Shown piece after piece: positions 18,265-26,371 of a stretch of 64,000 nt of DNA. The position numbers were made by a program, and so were the translations under genes. The stretch is from Nodosilinea sp. WJT8-NPBG4 (lineage in GTDB: Bacteria > Cyanobacteriota > Cyanobacteriia > Phormidesmidales > Phormidesmidaceae). Below the pieces are notes generated by a model. The model was not told where the DNA came from. It saw only the letters and a list, made by a program, of their open reading frames with translations, and did no database searches. Each line of letters starts with the position of its first letter. Position 1 is the stretch's first letter. The stretch is taken from the NCBI GenBank assembly GCA_019359285.1, contig JAHHHQ010000048.1, positions 1 through 64,000 on the forward strand, written 5' to 3'.

Positions 18265-19194
18265 ATGGCCCTAAGCATGGATTTCACCGCTGCCCTGCCC
18301 ACCTTTTTTATCACTCTGCGCGAGGGGGTAGAAGCGGCCCTGGTCGTCGGCATTGTGCTGGCCTGTCTGGCCAAGGCCAACCGCCAAAGCCTCAACCCCT
18401 GGGCCTATGCGGGCATCGCCGCTGGGCTGGCCGGTAGCGTCATGCTCGGCATTGCGCTGGGGCTGGGGCTTCAGCAGATTCAGCAGGTGCTGCCCAGTCT
18501 GCAAACGGTGATCAAGCCGCTGCTGAATGTGCTGTTCGGTGCGATCGCCATCATCATGCTGAGCTGGATGCTGCTGTGGATGACCCGCCAGGCCCGCAGT
18601 CTCAAGGGCGAAATTGAGGGTACGGTGCGATCGGCCCTCGACGAAGCCCAAACCGCCGGCTGGAGTGTCTTTAGCCTGGTCTGCATCGCCGTGCTGCGCG
18701 AGGGGTTTGAAACAGTGCTGTTTATCTTCACCAACGTCGAAACCAGTGTATCTGCTGTCGCTGGGGCTGTGGGTGGACTGCTTGGTGCCGTGCTCATCGG
18801 CCTGGCGCTCTTTCGCTGGGGTCTGCGCATCAACCTCAAGCGCTTCTTCCAGGTGATGGGGGTATTGCTACTCCTGATCGTCGGCGGCCTGGTGGTTTCA
18901 GTCTTTAAGAATCTAGATGCGGCCCTAGCCGCCATCAGCCAAATCAATCCCGCCGCCGACCTCTGCTTCGCCCAAAGCTCCTGCATCCTTGGCCCGCTAG
19001 TGTGGGATGGCAGCAGCATTCTGAGCGATCGCCAGTTCCCCGGCATCGTCTTCAAAACCCTGCTCGGCTACCGCGATCACCTGTATTTTCTTCAGATCAT
19101 CGCCTACCTGGGCTTTTTAGCCCTCGTCGGCAGCCGCTACTTCCGCAGACTCAACCCCTCTCTACCCACAACCACCCCAGCCCCCACCCCCTAA
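18265..19194 (+). CDS. FTR1 family iron permease
   Basis: This 309-residue membrane protein imports ferric or ferrous iron across the cytoplasmic membrane. It has the two REGxE iron-binding motifs of the family, REGVE at residues 19-23 and REGFE at residues 145-149, each inside a hydrophobic helix. About seven membrane segments are visible. A loop with two Cys ([15 protein letters not shown]) lies before the last segment. No EfeO, EfeB or multicopper oxidase gene is nearby, so it may act with partners encoded elsewhere. The 3' end runs into a C-rich tract that precedes glmU. Confidence 0.9.
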   Translation: MALSMDFTAALPTFFITLREGVEAALVVGIVLACLAKANRQSLNPWAYAGIAAGLAGSVMLGIALGLGLQQIQQVLPSLQTVIKPLLNVLFGAIAIIMLSWMLLWMTRQARSLKGEIEGTVRSALDEAQTAGWSVFSLVCIAVLREGFETVLFIFTNVETSVSAVAGAVGGLLGAVLIGLALFRWGLRINLKRFFQVMGVLLLLIVGGLVVSVFKNLDAALAAISQINPAADLCFAQSSCILGPLVWDGSSILSDRQFPGIVFKTLLGYRDHLYFLQIIAYLGFLALVGSRYFRRLNPSLPTTTPAPTP

Positions 19195-19209
19195 TCCAAA
19201 ACACCAGGC

Positions 19210-19300
19210 TCCCCCTCACCTCCCCCACCTCTCCCATCCCCTCACCCCCACTCACCCACCCATCCACTCGCCCACCCATCTACCCTTCACCCCTTCCCCA
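19210..19300. repeat. C-rich low-complexity tract, quadruplex-prone on the minus strand
   Basis: The tract is almost only C, A and T on the plus strand. It holds a near-perfect 16-bp tandem (19255-19270 and 19271-19286, sharing CCCACCCATC). The minus strand has many G runs of three to five bases separated by one to five bases, which fits a G-quadruplex. It lies between the FTR1 gene and glmU. Confidence 0.7.
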
Positions 19301-19346
19301 AACCGCGATATACTCCTTCGAGCCATCCCCACTAAGGACACCACCC

Positions 19347-20720
19347 ATGGTCGCTGTCGCCATTCTTGCCGCCGGGCGCGGCACCCGCATGAAATCGAGC
19401 CTGCCCAAGGTGCTGCACTCGGTGGGCGGCAAATCAATGGTCGAGCGCGTGCTGGATGGGCTAGCCGACCTCAACCCTAGCCACACCATCATCGTCGTCG
19501 GCTTTGGCCAGGACCAGGTGAAAGAGGCCCTGGCCCACATTCCCGGCCTCACCTTTGTGGAACAGACCGAACAGCTTGGCACCGGCCACGCCGTGCAGCA
19601 GGTGATCCCCCACCTAGAAGGGTTTGACGGCGATCTGCTAGTGCTCAATGGCGATGTGCCGCTGCTACGGCCCGAGACCATTCAAACCCTGGTCAAAACC
19701 CACCGAGACAAGGGCAACGCCGCCACCCTGCTCACAGCCCAGTTCACCGACCCGACGGGTTACGGCCGGGTGTTTTGCAGCGAGCAAAACCTGATCACCG
19801 AAATTGTTGAGCACCGCGACTGTAGCCCCGCCCAGCGCCAAAATCCGCGCATTAACGCCGGGGTGTACTGCTTTAACTGGGCTCAGCTGATGACCGTGCT
19901 GCCCCACCTCAGTGCCGACAATGACCAGCAGGAGTATTACCTCACCGACGTTGTCAAAGACCTGACCCCGGCCATGGCGGTGGATGTGGAAGACTGCCAG
20001 GAGATTTTTGGCATCAACAGCCGCAAGCAGTTAGCCGAGGCCTACGCCATTCTGCAAGACCGCATTAAAGACCACTGGATGGCGGCGGGAGTCACCCTGA
20101 TCGACCCCGACAGCACCACTATTGACACCACAGTTCAGCTCGAACCCGACGTGATCATCGAGCCCCAAACCCATCTGCGGGGCAAAACCACAGTGGGCAC
20201 CGGCAGCCGCATCGGCCCCGGTAGCCTGATTGAAAACAGCCAAATTGGAGCCAACGCCACGGTGGCCTTTTCGGTTGTCAGCGACAGCAGGGTGGGCAGC
20301 GGTGTGCGAGTTGGCCCCTATGCCCACCTGCGAGGCGAGGTGGTAGTGGGCGACGGCTGCCGCATCGGCAACTTTGTGGAAATTAAGAAATCGACCATAG
20401 GAGCGGGTACTAACGTAGCTCACCTGTCGTACCTGGGTGACGCTACCTTGGGCAACAAAGTGAATGTGGGGGCGGGGACGATTACGGCAAACTACGACGG
20501 CTATAAAAAGCATCCGACCGTGATCGGCGATCGCACCAAAACCGGCAGCAACAGCGTGCTCGTTGCCCCCGTCACCATTGGCAGCGACGTCACCATCGCC
20601 GCCGGTTCAGTGGTGCGCAAGGATGCCCCCGACAATTGCCTGGTTGTCTCCCGCGCTCCCCAAAAAAATCACGAAGGGTGGCAGCCCAAGCATCTGCGGG
20701 AAGGGAAGACAGAGGAGTAG
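19347..20720 (+). CDS. glmU: Bifunctional GlmU: glucosamine-1-phosphate acetyltransferase and UDP-GlcNAc pyrophosphorylase
   Basis: GlmU makes UDP-N-acetylglucosamine, the precursor of peptidoglycan and lipopolysaccharide. This 457-residue protein has the pyrophosphorylase domain first, with [26 protein letters not shown] and [11 protein letters not shown], and the acetyltransferase left-handed beta helix from about residue 255, with repeated hexapeptides, [11 protein letters not shown] and the AHLSYLGDA catalytic His region. The open frame runs 345 bp further upstream, but that part is encoded by the C-rich tract and overlaps FTR1, so the ATG at 19347, at the usual [12 protein letters not shown] start, is used. 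Confidence 0.96.
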   Translation: MVAVAILAAGRGTRMKSSLPKVLHSVGGKSMVERVLDGLADLNPSHTIIVVGFGQDQVKEALAHIPGLTFVEQTEQLGTGHAVQQVIPHLEGFDGDLLVLNGDVPLLRPETIQTLVKTHRDKGNAATLLTAQFTDPTGYGRVFCSEQNLITEIVEHRDCSPAQRQNPRINAGVYCFNWAQLMTVLPHLSADNDQQEYYLTDVVKDLTPAMAVDVEDCQEIFGINSRKQLAEAYAILQDRIKDHWMAAGVTLIDPDSTTIDTTVQLEPDVIIEPQTHLRGKTTVGTGSRIGPGSLIENSQIGANATVAFSVVSDSRVGSGVRVGPYAHLRGEVVVGDGCRIGNFVEIKKSTIGAGTNVAHLSYLGDATLGNKVNVGAGTITANYDGYKKHPTVIGDRTKTGSNSVLVAPVTIGSDVTIAAGSVVRKDAPDNCLVVSRAPQKNHEGWQPKHLREGKTEE

Positions 20721-20784
20721 AGGGTGCAAGGTGCAGGGTATAAGGTATAAGCCAGACTCTGCGCCTTATACCCTGTATCCTTGT
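20721..20784. repeat. Dispersed intergenic repeat, copy 1, hairpin
   Basis: CAGGGTATAAGG at 20734-20745 pairs perfectly with CCTTATACCCTG at 20764-20775. The copy starts directly after the glmU stop with GGTGCAAGG and lies between two convergent genes, so it could end transcription from both sides. Related sequences occur at five other places in this window. Confidence 0.6.
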
Positions 20785-20801
20785 CTTTCCCTCAAGTAAC
20801 C

Positions 20802-21095
20802 CTAAACCCCGGCCGCTTCTAACAACGGCAGCATATCTGCCCAAGTTAATCCTTGATGCAGGTATTGAGGGGCAGCAGGATTGTAGGGGCCAGCCATAAT
20901 GTCAATGGCCTTGATATCGGCATTTTCGGGCAGTACGGGCACATCGGGATCGGCCGCCGTAGGGTGCATCAGCGAGCTAGAGAAGCCGCGAAAAATTAGC
21001 ACTTCGTCAGCTTCGCCGTCAACAACGGCCTGCACCAGCAGCACCAGTTGGGGGCGCCTGAGGGTATATTGCTCTAACCGAAAACCAGGGATCAT
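20802..21095 (-). CDS. Small conserved cyanobacterial protein (possibly DUF7734)
   Basis: This 97-residue soluble protein has a pattern I recall from a family shared by cyanobacteria and plastids: FRLEQYTLRRPQLVLLVQAVVDGEADEVLIFRGFSSSLMHPTAADPDVPVLPE, then GPYNPAAPQYLHQGLTW. The DUF7734 label is from memory and unverified. Function is unknown. It lies 6 bp downstream of the DUF3177 gene, so both form an operon. Confidence 0.72.
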   Translation of the reverse strand: MIPGFRLEQYTLRRPQLVLLVQAVVDGEADEVLIFRGFSSSLMHPTAADPDVPVLPENADIKAIDIMAGPYNPAAPQYLHQGLTWADMLPLLEAAGV

Positions 21096-21101
21096 GGCGG
21101 G

Positions 21102-21695
21102 TTAGTTGATCGCTTGACGACCCTGCTTGCCCAGGCGCACAAACACAAACCAGGCCAAAGACGCCATGTAGATGACTAGCCCCAAAATGCCAAAGAACCC
21201 TAGGAAGCCGTTGGTATAGCCCGCGTGGAAATATTCTTTGTAGAGCAGGGGTGGCTCTAGCCAGGTTTGGCAGTCGGCCGCGCCAAAGCGGGCGTTGGAG
21301 AAGGCACAGGGCAAAAAGCCAAGCACAATCGCCCCGCCAATGATGTTGTAGAGGGTGATGGCCCAGCGCCAGGCGCTAAAGAGAAGCTTGAGCAGCGAGT
21401 CGGGCTGCTCGCGGATTTCTTCGTTGAGGTCTACCCAAAACCACAGCCCCACCGGAATCAGGATGCGCGCCATCAACGCCGCTAAAAAGCTGATGTTGAA
21501 GCCGCCAATCATTAGATAGACTGTGATCATTAGCAGGCTTGCCACCTTCCAGTAGATGGTGAGCAGGTGCTGAATGGATTCGTTTTTTTGCACAAAGGCC
21601 CAAATCAGCAGCACCAGGGGCAAAAATACGGTGAATAAAACCGCCAGTCGATAGTCCGTCCAGACTAGGGCGCGCAGCAGCGAGGATTCTAACAT
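21102..21695 (-). CDS. DUF3177 family membrane protein
   Basis: This 197-residue protein matches the cyanobacterial DUF3177 family. It has about five hydrophobic segments: an N-terminal pair (LAVLFTVFLPLVLLIWAFV, VASLLMITVYLMIGGFNISF), two in the middle and a last one near the C terminus (GILGLVIYMASLAWFVFV). Two Cys lie in the loop PCAFSNARFGAADCQTW, which may face outside. Function is unknown. It is the first gene of a two-gene unit with the small gene 6 bp downstream. Confidence 0.8.
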   Translation of the reverse strand: MLESSLLRALVWTDYRLAVLFTVFLPLVLLIWAFVQKNESIQHLLTIYWKVASLLMITVYLMIGGFNISFLAALMARILIPVGLWFWVDLNEEIREQPDSLLKLLFSAWRWAITLYNIIGGAIVLGFLPCAFSNARFGAADCQTWLEPPLLYKEYFHAGYTNGFLGFFGILGLVIYMASLAWFVFVRLGKQGRQAIN

Positions 21696-21904
21696 AGGGG
21701 CGCAGTAGCAATACAGTCCATCAATTTAGCCACCGTTCTGAAAGTAGGCATAGACCACGCCTCGATCGCTGATCGCTTAGACGGGCCGTTCTGCCTAGAG
21801 CCTGCCAATGGCAAGCACAACAGCTGGCTGATTCAGCAATATGCCAAACCAGCCTATAGAGTAACATTTGCCCTACCCCTTTCTGGCTAGGGCAAAACTC
21901 AGGC

Positions 21905-22153
21905 CTAAAGCGCAGGGCGTTTCATCCACATCCACAGGTGAATGAGCCCTGCGGTTAGACCTAGGAGGGCTATAGCGATCGCCCAGGAGATCTCTCCTTG
22001 CAGCTGCCGGTCGGCAAGGTTGCCCAGAAGGTAGCCCCCTAGTGGCAACGCCAGAAGCGCCAGTGAAACCCGAGTCAGAAAAGCAGGCATGCTGCTCTCT
22101 TGAGCCCTCTCCGACAAATTGGAGGAGTCGGGCGGACGGGCATTGTATTCCAT
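21905..22153 (-). CDS. Small two-span membrane protein
   Basis: This 82-residue protein has two hydrophobic helices (LALLALPLGGYLLGNL and AIAIALLGLTAGLIHLWMW) joined by a short loop. The pattern recalls AtpZ/AtpI-like proteins that accompany ATP synthase, but no ATP synthase genes are near and the match is weak. The start is uncertain; an internal ATG at 22090 would remove 21 polar residues. Function is unknown. Confidence 0.5.
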   Translation of the reverse strand: MEYNARPPDSSNLSERAQESSMPAFLTRVSLALLALPLGGYLLGNLADRQLQGEISWAIAIALLGLTAGLIHLWMWMKRPAL

Positions 22154-22210
22154 GGTTGCAGAGCCAATGTGGGCGTTAGTAATCTGCCAGGGCGAAGGTC
22201 ATAGGGCAGA

Positions 22211-22309
22211 AGGGTCCAAGGTGTAAGGTTCACTGCAGGCCCTAAACCGTATACCTTAAACCCTGGAGCCTGGGTCGCTGGAGCTGGTCATAACTAGCTT
22301 GGTCAATGA
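22211..22309. repeat. Dispersed intergenic repeat, copy 2
   Basis: It contains GGTCCAAGGTGTAAGG and, further on, a 70-base part that closely resembles copy 3 at 24240-24309. Shared blocks include TAAACCGTA, GGTCG, AGCTG and CTTGGTCAA. It ends at the stop codon of the leftward gene at 22310. Confidence 0.6.
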
Positions 22310-22660
22310 CTAGTTCCAGGTGCGGTTGCCGTCTTCGTCAATGCGGGCTTGGCGAATAACGTCAGAAATTTCCTCTGCATCTTTAATGTGGTGCAGCGCT
22401 TTTTGGCCTTCCTCGGGGTCATCGACGACGAAGTAAGTGGGTACCACAATGCGATCGCCGGTAATATCGGCCGTGTCAACCGCTACTTGCTTAGATTTTT
22501 CTTCGAGGGTTTTTTCGCCATCAACGTAGTCGCCGGGGTTAAGCACCAGGTCGTCTTCTCTCATGGCCCGCTTCATCTCCGCCCGCTGCTCTGGGGAAAC
22601 TTCCTCGGGAGTGAGGGGCTGGCTGATTGGCTTACGCTCTTCAGAATTTTGATTTTCCAT
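22310..22660 (-). CDS. Hypothetical acidic soluble protein
   Basis: This 116-residue protein is not recognised. It is rich in Glu, Asp and Lys and has no membrane segment. The N-terminal third is probably disordered (NQNSEERKPISQPLTPEEVS); the rest includes YVDGEKTLEEKSKQVAVDTADITGDRIVVPTYFVVDD and a C-terminal helix (EEISDVIRQAR). The ATG at 22660 is chosen over the ATG at 22690 because AGAGG stands 8 bp before it. The DNA between it and the preceding MFS gene is about 100 bp, so cotranscription is possible. Confidence 0.6.
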   Translation of the reverse strand: MENQNSEERKPISQPLTPEEVSPEQRAEMKRAMREDDLVLNPGDYVDGEKTLEEKSKQVAVDTADITGDRIVVPTYFVVDDPEEGQKALHHIKDAEEISDVIRQARIDEDGNRTWN

Positions 22661-22762
22661 GGACTCTACCTCTTTGAGTAGCGTTTGCATGAGTCTAAAC
22701 TAAGACTTTTGGGGTACTTGCCACATCGCTCAAAGGAGGCAGGTCCAAGTCTCCCGTTGTAG

Positions 22763-24088
22763 CTATTTTGTTGCAGGGGCCAGGGCGCTGACCGCTTCGT
22801 TTTCACTCGTTCTAGCGGGTTCTGGCACTCGCAGCATCAGCAGAGCCGCCAGACCTAGCAAGATTCCTCCCAGAGCCAACGCCCAAAGGCGATTGTCTTG
22901 CAGCAGAGTCTTCATCACCCAGCCAAACCCCAGGGACATGGCGATCTGAGGCAGCGTAATGAAGCCGTTGAAAATCCCCATATAGACCCCGCTCTGGCCC
23001 GCTGCCAGGTCATCCATTAGCAGCGAGTAGGGAATGGCCAAGATGCTGGCCCAGGCGATGCCGAGCCCGACCATCGAAAGCAACACCGGGTAGCGGCTGT
23101 GCACCAGCAGGAGCGACAGCAGCCCTATGGAGCCAGCCATCAGGCAGCAGGCATGCACCGTCACCCGGCCCCAGCGCTGGCTCAGGGAGGGGATCACCCA
23201 CGACACCCCCAAGCAGACCAGGTTGTAGAAGGCCGTGCAAAGGCCAGCCCATTCTACGTTGTGGGAGTAGCTGGTCAGGGAGCGATCAGGGGTGGCCAAA
23301 ACGTTGAGGGCGATCGCATTGGGCAAGTACAAAAAAATGCAGTAGATACCGGACCAGCTCAGGGCTTGCACCACCGCTAACTGCCGCATCATGAGGGGCA
23401 GCTCTGCCATCGCCTGGGCGATCGCCTTTAGCATCGGCAGGCGCTCTTCCTCAACCAATTCGATTACCTGAGGGGCTGGTTCATCCACGGCCCAAAAGGT
23501 GGCTAGACTACCCACCAAACAGACGGCCGCCCCCACCCAATAGGCCCCCCGAATTACGTCAGGAATGCCCATGTGGGAGACTGGTTCGAGCCGAAACACA
23601 TGCTCCAAGATCCAGGGCAGCCCCGCCGCGCAGATGGTGCCAAGACCAATGCAAAACCCCTGAAGCGAGTAGCCCAGGGTGCGATGGGCCGGAGACAGCA
23701 AGTCGCCCACAAAGGGGCGACTGGGGGCAACACTGACGTTGAGGGCTAGCTGCAGCACCCAGTAGAGCGCCACCGCCTGCACCAAACTGGTGGCCAGAGG
23801 CATCGCCAGCAGCATTGCCGCCCCAATCACAGCACCGCCCAGGAAGTAGGGTTGCCGCCTGCCCCAGCGACTAACGGTGCGATCGCTGAGTTCTCCGACA
23901 ATTGGTTGGGCCAATAGCCCCATCAGCGGTGCCCCCAGCCACAGCAAGGGGAGCTGACTAGCCTCGGCCCCCAGGCTCTCAAAAACAGCGCTGGCGTGAG
24001 CAGTTTGCAAACCGTTGCCAATCTGCACCCCCCAAAATCCTAAATTCATCGTGATCAGCAGACGTAGACTGGGGGGCTCAAGATCCAT
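22763..24088 (-). CDS. MFS transporter, SLC45 (sucrose/glycoside transporter) type
   Basis: This 441-residue protein has twelve hydrophobic segments of the major facilitator fold. The start, LRLLITMNLGFWGVQIGNGLQTA, and the cytoplasmic loop GELSDRTVSRWGRRQPYFL, an extended motif A, resemble SLC45 family proton-coupled disaccharide transporters. The C-terminal half shows the GVYMGIFNGFITLPQI segment seen in this group. Substrate is therefore probably a sugar or glycoside, but direction and identity cannot be told from sequence. It is leftward, between two genes that end in the dispersed repeat. Confidence 0.83.
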   Translation of the reverse strand: MDLEPPSLRLLITMNLGFWGVQIGNGLQTAHASAVFESLGAEASQLPLLWLGAPLMGLLAQPIVGELSDRTVSRWGRRQPYFLGGAVIGAAMLLAMPLATSLVQAVALYWVLQLALNVSVAPSRPFVGDLLSPAHRTLGYSLQGFCIGLGTICAAGLPWILEHVFRLEPVSHMGIPDVIRGAYWVGAAVCLVGSLATFWAVDEPAPQVIELVEEERLPMLKAIAQAMAELPLMMRQLAVVQALSWSGIYCIFLYLPNAIALNVLATPDRSLTSYSHNVEWAGLCTAFYNLVCLGVSWVIPSLSQRWGRVTVHACCLMAGSIGLLSLLLVHSRYPVLLSMVGLGIAWASILAIPYSLLMDDLAAGQSGVYMGIFNGFITLPQIAMSLGFGWVMKTLLQDNRLWALALGGILLGLAALLMLRVPEPARTSENEAVSALAPATK

Positions 24089-24210
24089 AGCGATCGCGCG
24101 GGAGTAAGGGGTAAACCTCGTCTATCCTGCTGGGAGCACAGCATCGACCACATCTTTCACAGGACGCATTTCAACTAATAGTCTGCCCACCCAAAGGTGA
24201 CGGACTAATT

Positions 24211-24309
24211 GGAGTTGAGGTTTAAAGTGCACGGCAGACCTTAAACCGTACACCCTCAACCCTTGAACCCAGGTCGTTAAAGCTGATCACAATTATCTTG
24301 GTCAAGTCT
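24211..24309. repeat. Dispersed intergenic repeat, copy 3
   Basis: It contains GAGGTTTAAAGTGCACGG and the 70-base part shared with copy 2 (22240-22309). It ends just before the stop codon of the SDR gene at 24313. Both copies thus sit immediately downstream of leftward genes that are not related to each other. Confidence 0.6.
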
Positions 24310-24312
24310 CAG

Positions 24313-25116
24313 CTACAGCCCTACGCCAGCCACCGAGCCACCGTCGACTCGGTAGTTGGCTCCCACTACAAAGCTCGACTGTTGAGAGCAGAGGAACGCG
24401 ATTACAGCCGCCACCTCTTCAGCTTTGCCCCGGCGCTTAAGCTCTAGGTGAGGCCGCTCTTCATCGAGAAAGGTGGCGATCGCTTGGTCAACAGTAGTGC
24501 CCATTTTGTCGGCCCGCTGCTCCATCATGGCGTCGGTCATTGGGGTGGCAATAAAGGCCGGAGCCACCGAGTTCACCAGCACGCCGTCTTGGGCGTAGGC
24601 CTTAGACAGGTTTTTGGCAAAGTTTAATACCCCCGCTTTAGAGGCGCAGTAGGGCATTTCGTCCACGTAGGGCTGCACCGCATCTTCAGAGGCCACCAAC
24701 ACCACTCGCCCCCAACCTGCCTCTCGCATCGCTGGAATAAACGTGCGGCACACGCGCACAGCTCCCATCAGGTTGATGTCGAGCGCCTGCTGCCAATCGT
24801 CATCGCCAATGTCTAGAAAGTTGCCCGTCGCCCCGGTGATGCCTGCGCAATTAACCAAGATATCGACCTGACCAAACCGGCTCAAAATTTCTTTCTGAGC
24901 CGCTTCGACATCAGCCAGGCTGCGTAGATCGGCCTGCACCGCTAGGGCTTCGCCAATGGCGCTCACCTCATCTACCGTGTTTTGGAGCTCTGTTGTTGTC
25001 TTATCAACCAGGGCAACCTTTACCCCTTCATCGGCCAGCAACTTAGCGGTAGCACGGCCAATACCAGAATCGCCACCGGTAATAACAGCCACCTTGTCTT
25101 TGATCCCAAGCTCCAT
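24313..25116 (-). CDS. SDR family NAD(P)-dependent oxidoreductase
   Basis: This 267-residue classical short-chain dehydrogenase has the cofactor loop TGGDSGIG at residues 13-20, the NCAG motif near residue 89, and the catalytic Tyr156 and Lys160 in YCASK, with Ser near residue 143 in VASED. Asp38 in LVDKTT at the end of the second strand suggests NAD+ rather than NADP+. An internal DGGS segment near the C terminus is usual for the family. The substrate is not predictable. It is leftward and monocistronic, with about 430 bp of gene-free DNA upstream. Confidence 0.9.
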   Translation of the reverse strand: MELGIKDKVAVITGGDSGIGRATAKLLADEGVKVALVDKTTTELQNTVDEVSAIGEALAVQADLRSLADVEAAQKEILSRFGQVDILVNCAGITGATGNFLDIGDDDWQQALDINLMGAVRVCRTFIPAMREAGWGRVVLVASEDAVQPYVDEMPYCASKAGVLNFAKNLSKAYAQDGVLVNSVAPAFIATPMTDAMMEQRADKMGTTVDQAIATFLDEERPHLELKRRGKAEEVAAVIAFLCSQQSSFVVGANYRVDGGSVAGVGL

Positions 25117-25480
25117 TGAATATCTCCTTAGCGGATAAGTAAATTTTCATAAACTTTACAATTTTTAACTCTTAGAGCAAATCTATCTATCAATAGAGTT
25201 CAGATTAGAAAGCAGCACCAAATGAGCAGATGTCATAAAGCCTTAACCCTGCTTTAAAGGATTATGGTCTCTTAATTTTCCCTTTTTAAGGAAAGTGTTT
25301 GAGTCTAAGTACTGAGGGCAGAAGAATCGGCAGGTGATTAAAGTTGCGACCGATGCATTTCTAAGCAGCCTCTAGATATAAAAGCCCAATATTGTAGCTT
25401 CGCAGTTTGCTTGTGCACTCCATGTTAAATGAGCCAACAAACTGCTCGACTCAAAACGCTCAATCTCAAAAAACTCGATC
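25117..25480. other. Gene-free region upstream of the SDR gene
   Basis: This region is more A+T rich than the flanking genes and would contain the SDR promoter on the minus strand. I see no RNA gene or strong repeat in it. Confidence 0.4.
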
Positions 25481-25511
25481 AAAAAAGGGAGAGCAGTTTT
25501 AGTGCTCTCCC
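25481..25511 (-). terminator. Rho-independent terminator of the CsbD gene
   Basis: Read on the minus strand, GGGAGAGCA and TGCTCTCCC form a 9-bp perfect stem (25503-25511 and 25487-25495) around a 7-nt loop, followed by six T. It lies 33 bp after the CsbD stop. Confidence 0.88.
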
Positions 25512-25543
25512 TCTCATGGTTTACAGCAAGTTGTCAGTCAATG

Positions 25544-25726
25544 CTAATCAATAGCTTTCTTAACTTGATCTTTGACATCTTCTTTAGCGTGCTGAACGCT
25601 GGATTCGCCTTGCTTAGCCTTGCCTTTGGCTTCATCAGAGGTGTTTCCGGTCACTTTGCCAGCCGCTTCTTGCGCTTTGCCTTGAATGTTCTTGCCGGTA
25701 GCTTCGGCTCTATCTTGAATACTCAT
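25544..25726 (-). CDS. CsbD-like stress protein
   Basis: This 60-residue hydrophilic, Lys/Glu/Ala-rich protein has the CsbD pattern (RAEATGKNIQGKAQEAAGKVTG, then a DEAKGKAKQ repeat and amphipathic end). CsbD proteins are small general-stress proteins of unknown biochemistry. A good ribosome site (GAGG, 8 bp before the ATG) is present. The 9-bp terminator just downstream shows that it is a single-gene transcript. It is encoded upstream of, and divergently from, the 1025-residue repeat protein. Confidence 0.87.
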   Translation of the reverse strand: MSIQDRAEATGKNIQGKAQEAAGKVTGNTSDEAKGKAKQGESSVQHAKEDVKDQVKKAID

Positions 25727-25786
25727 TGGTTATTCCTCTACTTTTCAATTTTCATTTTGTCCAGTCTAAGAACAGGGTTTGTAGGC

Positions 25787-25924
25787 ACCATCCGTCAAGA
25801 GGAACACTTTACTCCGACGGCACTTGATTACGGTGCTATTGAAGAGATTCTGAAATCTAGTCCAACAGATCGAGATAGCTGGGCAGAGGCTAAAGCCTTT
25901 GCTGATCGGGTGCGAGAACTTTAA
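25787..25924 (+). pseudogene. Possible gene remnant (45 codons)
   Basis: The last 45 codons of an open frame ending at 25924 read like a real protein end: EEHFTPTALDYGAIEEIL, then SPTDRDSWAEAKAFADRVREL. Codons before it are antisense to CsbD and do not look like protein. No start codon fits, so it may be the tail of a decayed gene. I do not recognise the family. Confidence 0.25.
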
Positions 25925-26371
25925 TTTTTTAGGAATGCTGTACTGGGTTGGGGGCGATCGCTCCCTCCGAGGGCTGATCCGCCATCGGCCATACCCTAGA
26001 CCCAGAGAGGGTTAGGCTGGCATATTATCCCCCCAAAGAATTAGGCAGTGGGATAGATGCTTTATTGGGACTAATAGAGTTTGATGTAAGCCTAGAGGCT
26101 GTATTGGTCGTCCTGAGGTATCTAGAGTTGCGACTCAGACCACTCAGATTTTTTCATTTTTTAAGTCTATTTTTTGTGTGTTTGAGCCTGGCACTGCTCC
26201 ATCGGTTTTATATCCCGAAGAGCGAAGAGCGATCGCCCGAGCTGACTCTCACACATAGCCTTCTAGTCTTTGGCAGACCAAACTGCATTCTCAGTATCTC
26301 CACTAACAGTTACTAGAAACGGGTAGACCAAGCGGCATCGAGACAGTTGCAATTCTCAAAGGAACAGTACC
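25925..26371. other. Gene-free region before the repeat protein
   Basis: About 450 bases without a supportable gene. An 83-codon open frame at 26065-26316 has no recognisable features. The region should hold the promoter of the 26372 gene; AAGGA at 26359-26363 is its ribosome site. Confidence 0.4.

Noticed and set aside
18480-19055. 191-codon open frame on the minus strand
   Set aside because: It lies fully inside the FTR1 permease gene on the other strand, has low-complexity Ser/Arg/Thr content and no family pattern; it is a shadow of the real gene.
19002-19346. N-terminal extension of the GlmU frame by 115 codons
   Set aside because: It overlaps the end of FTR1 and translates a C-rich tract into Pro/Thr/Ser; GlmU proteins start at the ATG at 19347.
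25502-25786. Upstream part of the plus-strand frame ending at 25924
   Set aside because: It is antisense to the csbD gene and its translation is an artefact; only the last 45 codons look like protein.
26065-26316. 83-codon open frame before the repeat protein
   Set aside because: No ribosome site, no family likeness, and an irregular composition rich in Leu and Phe from A+T rich DNA.
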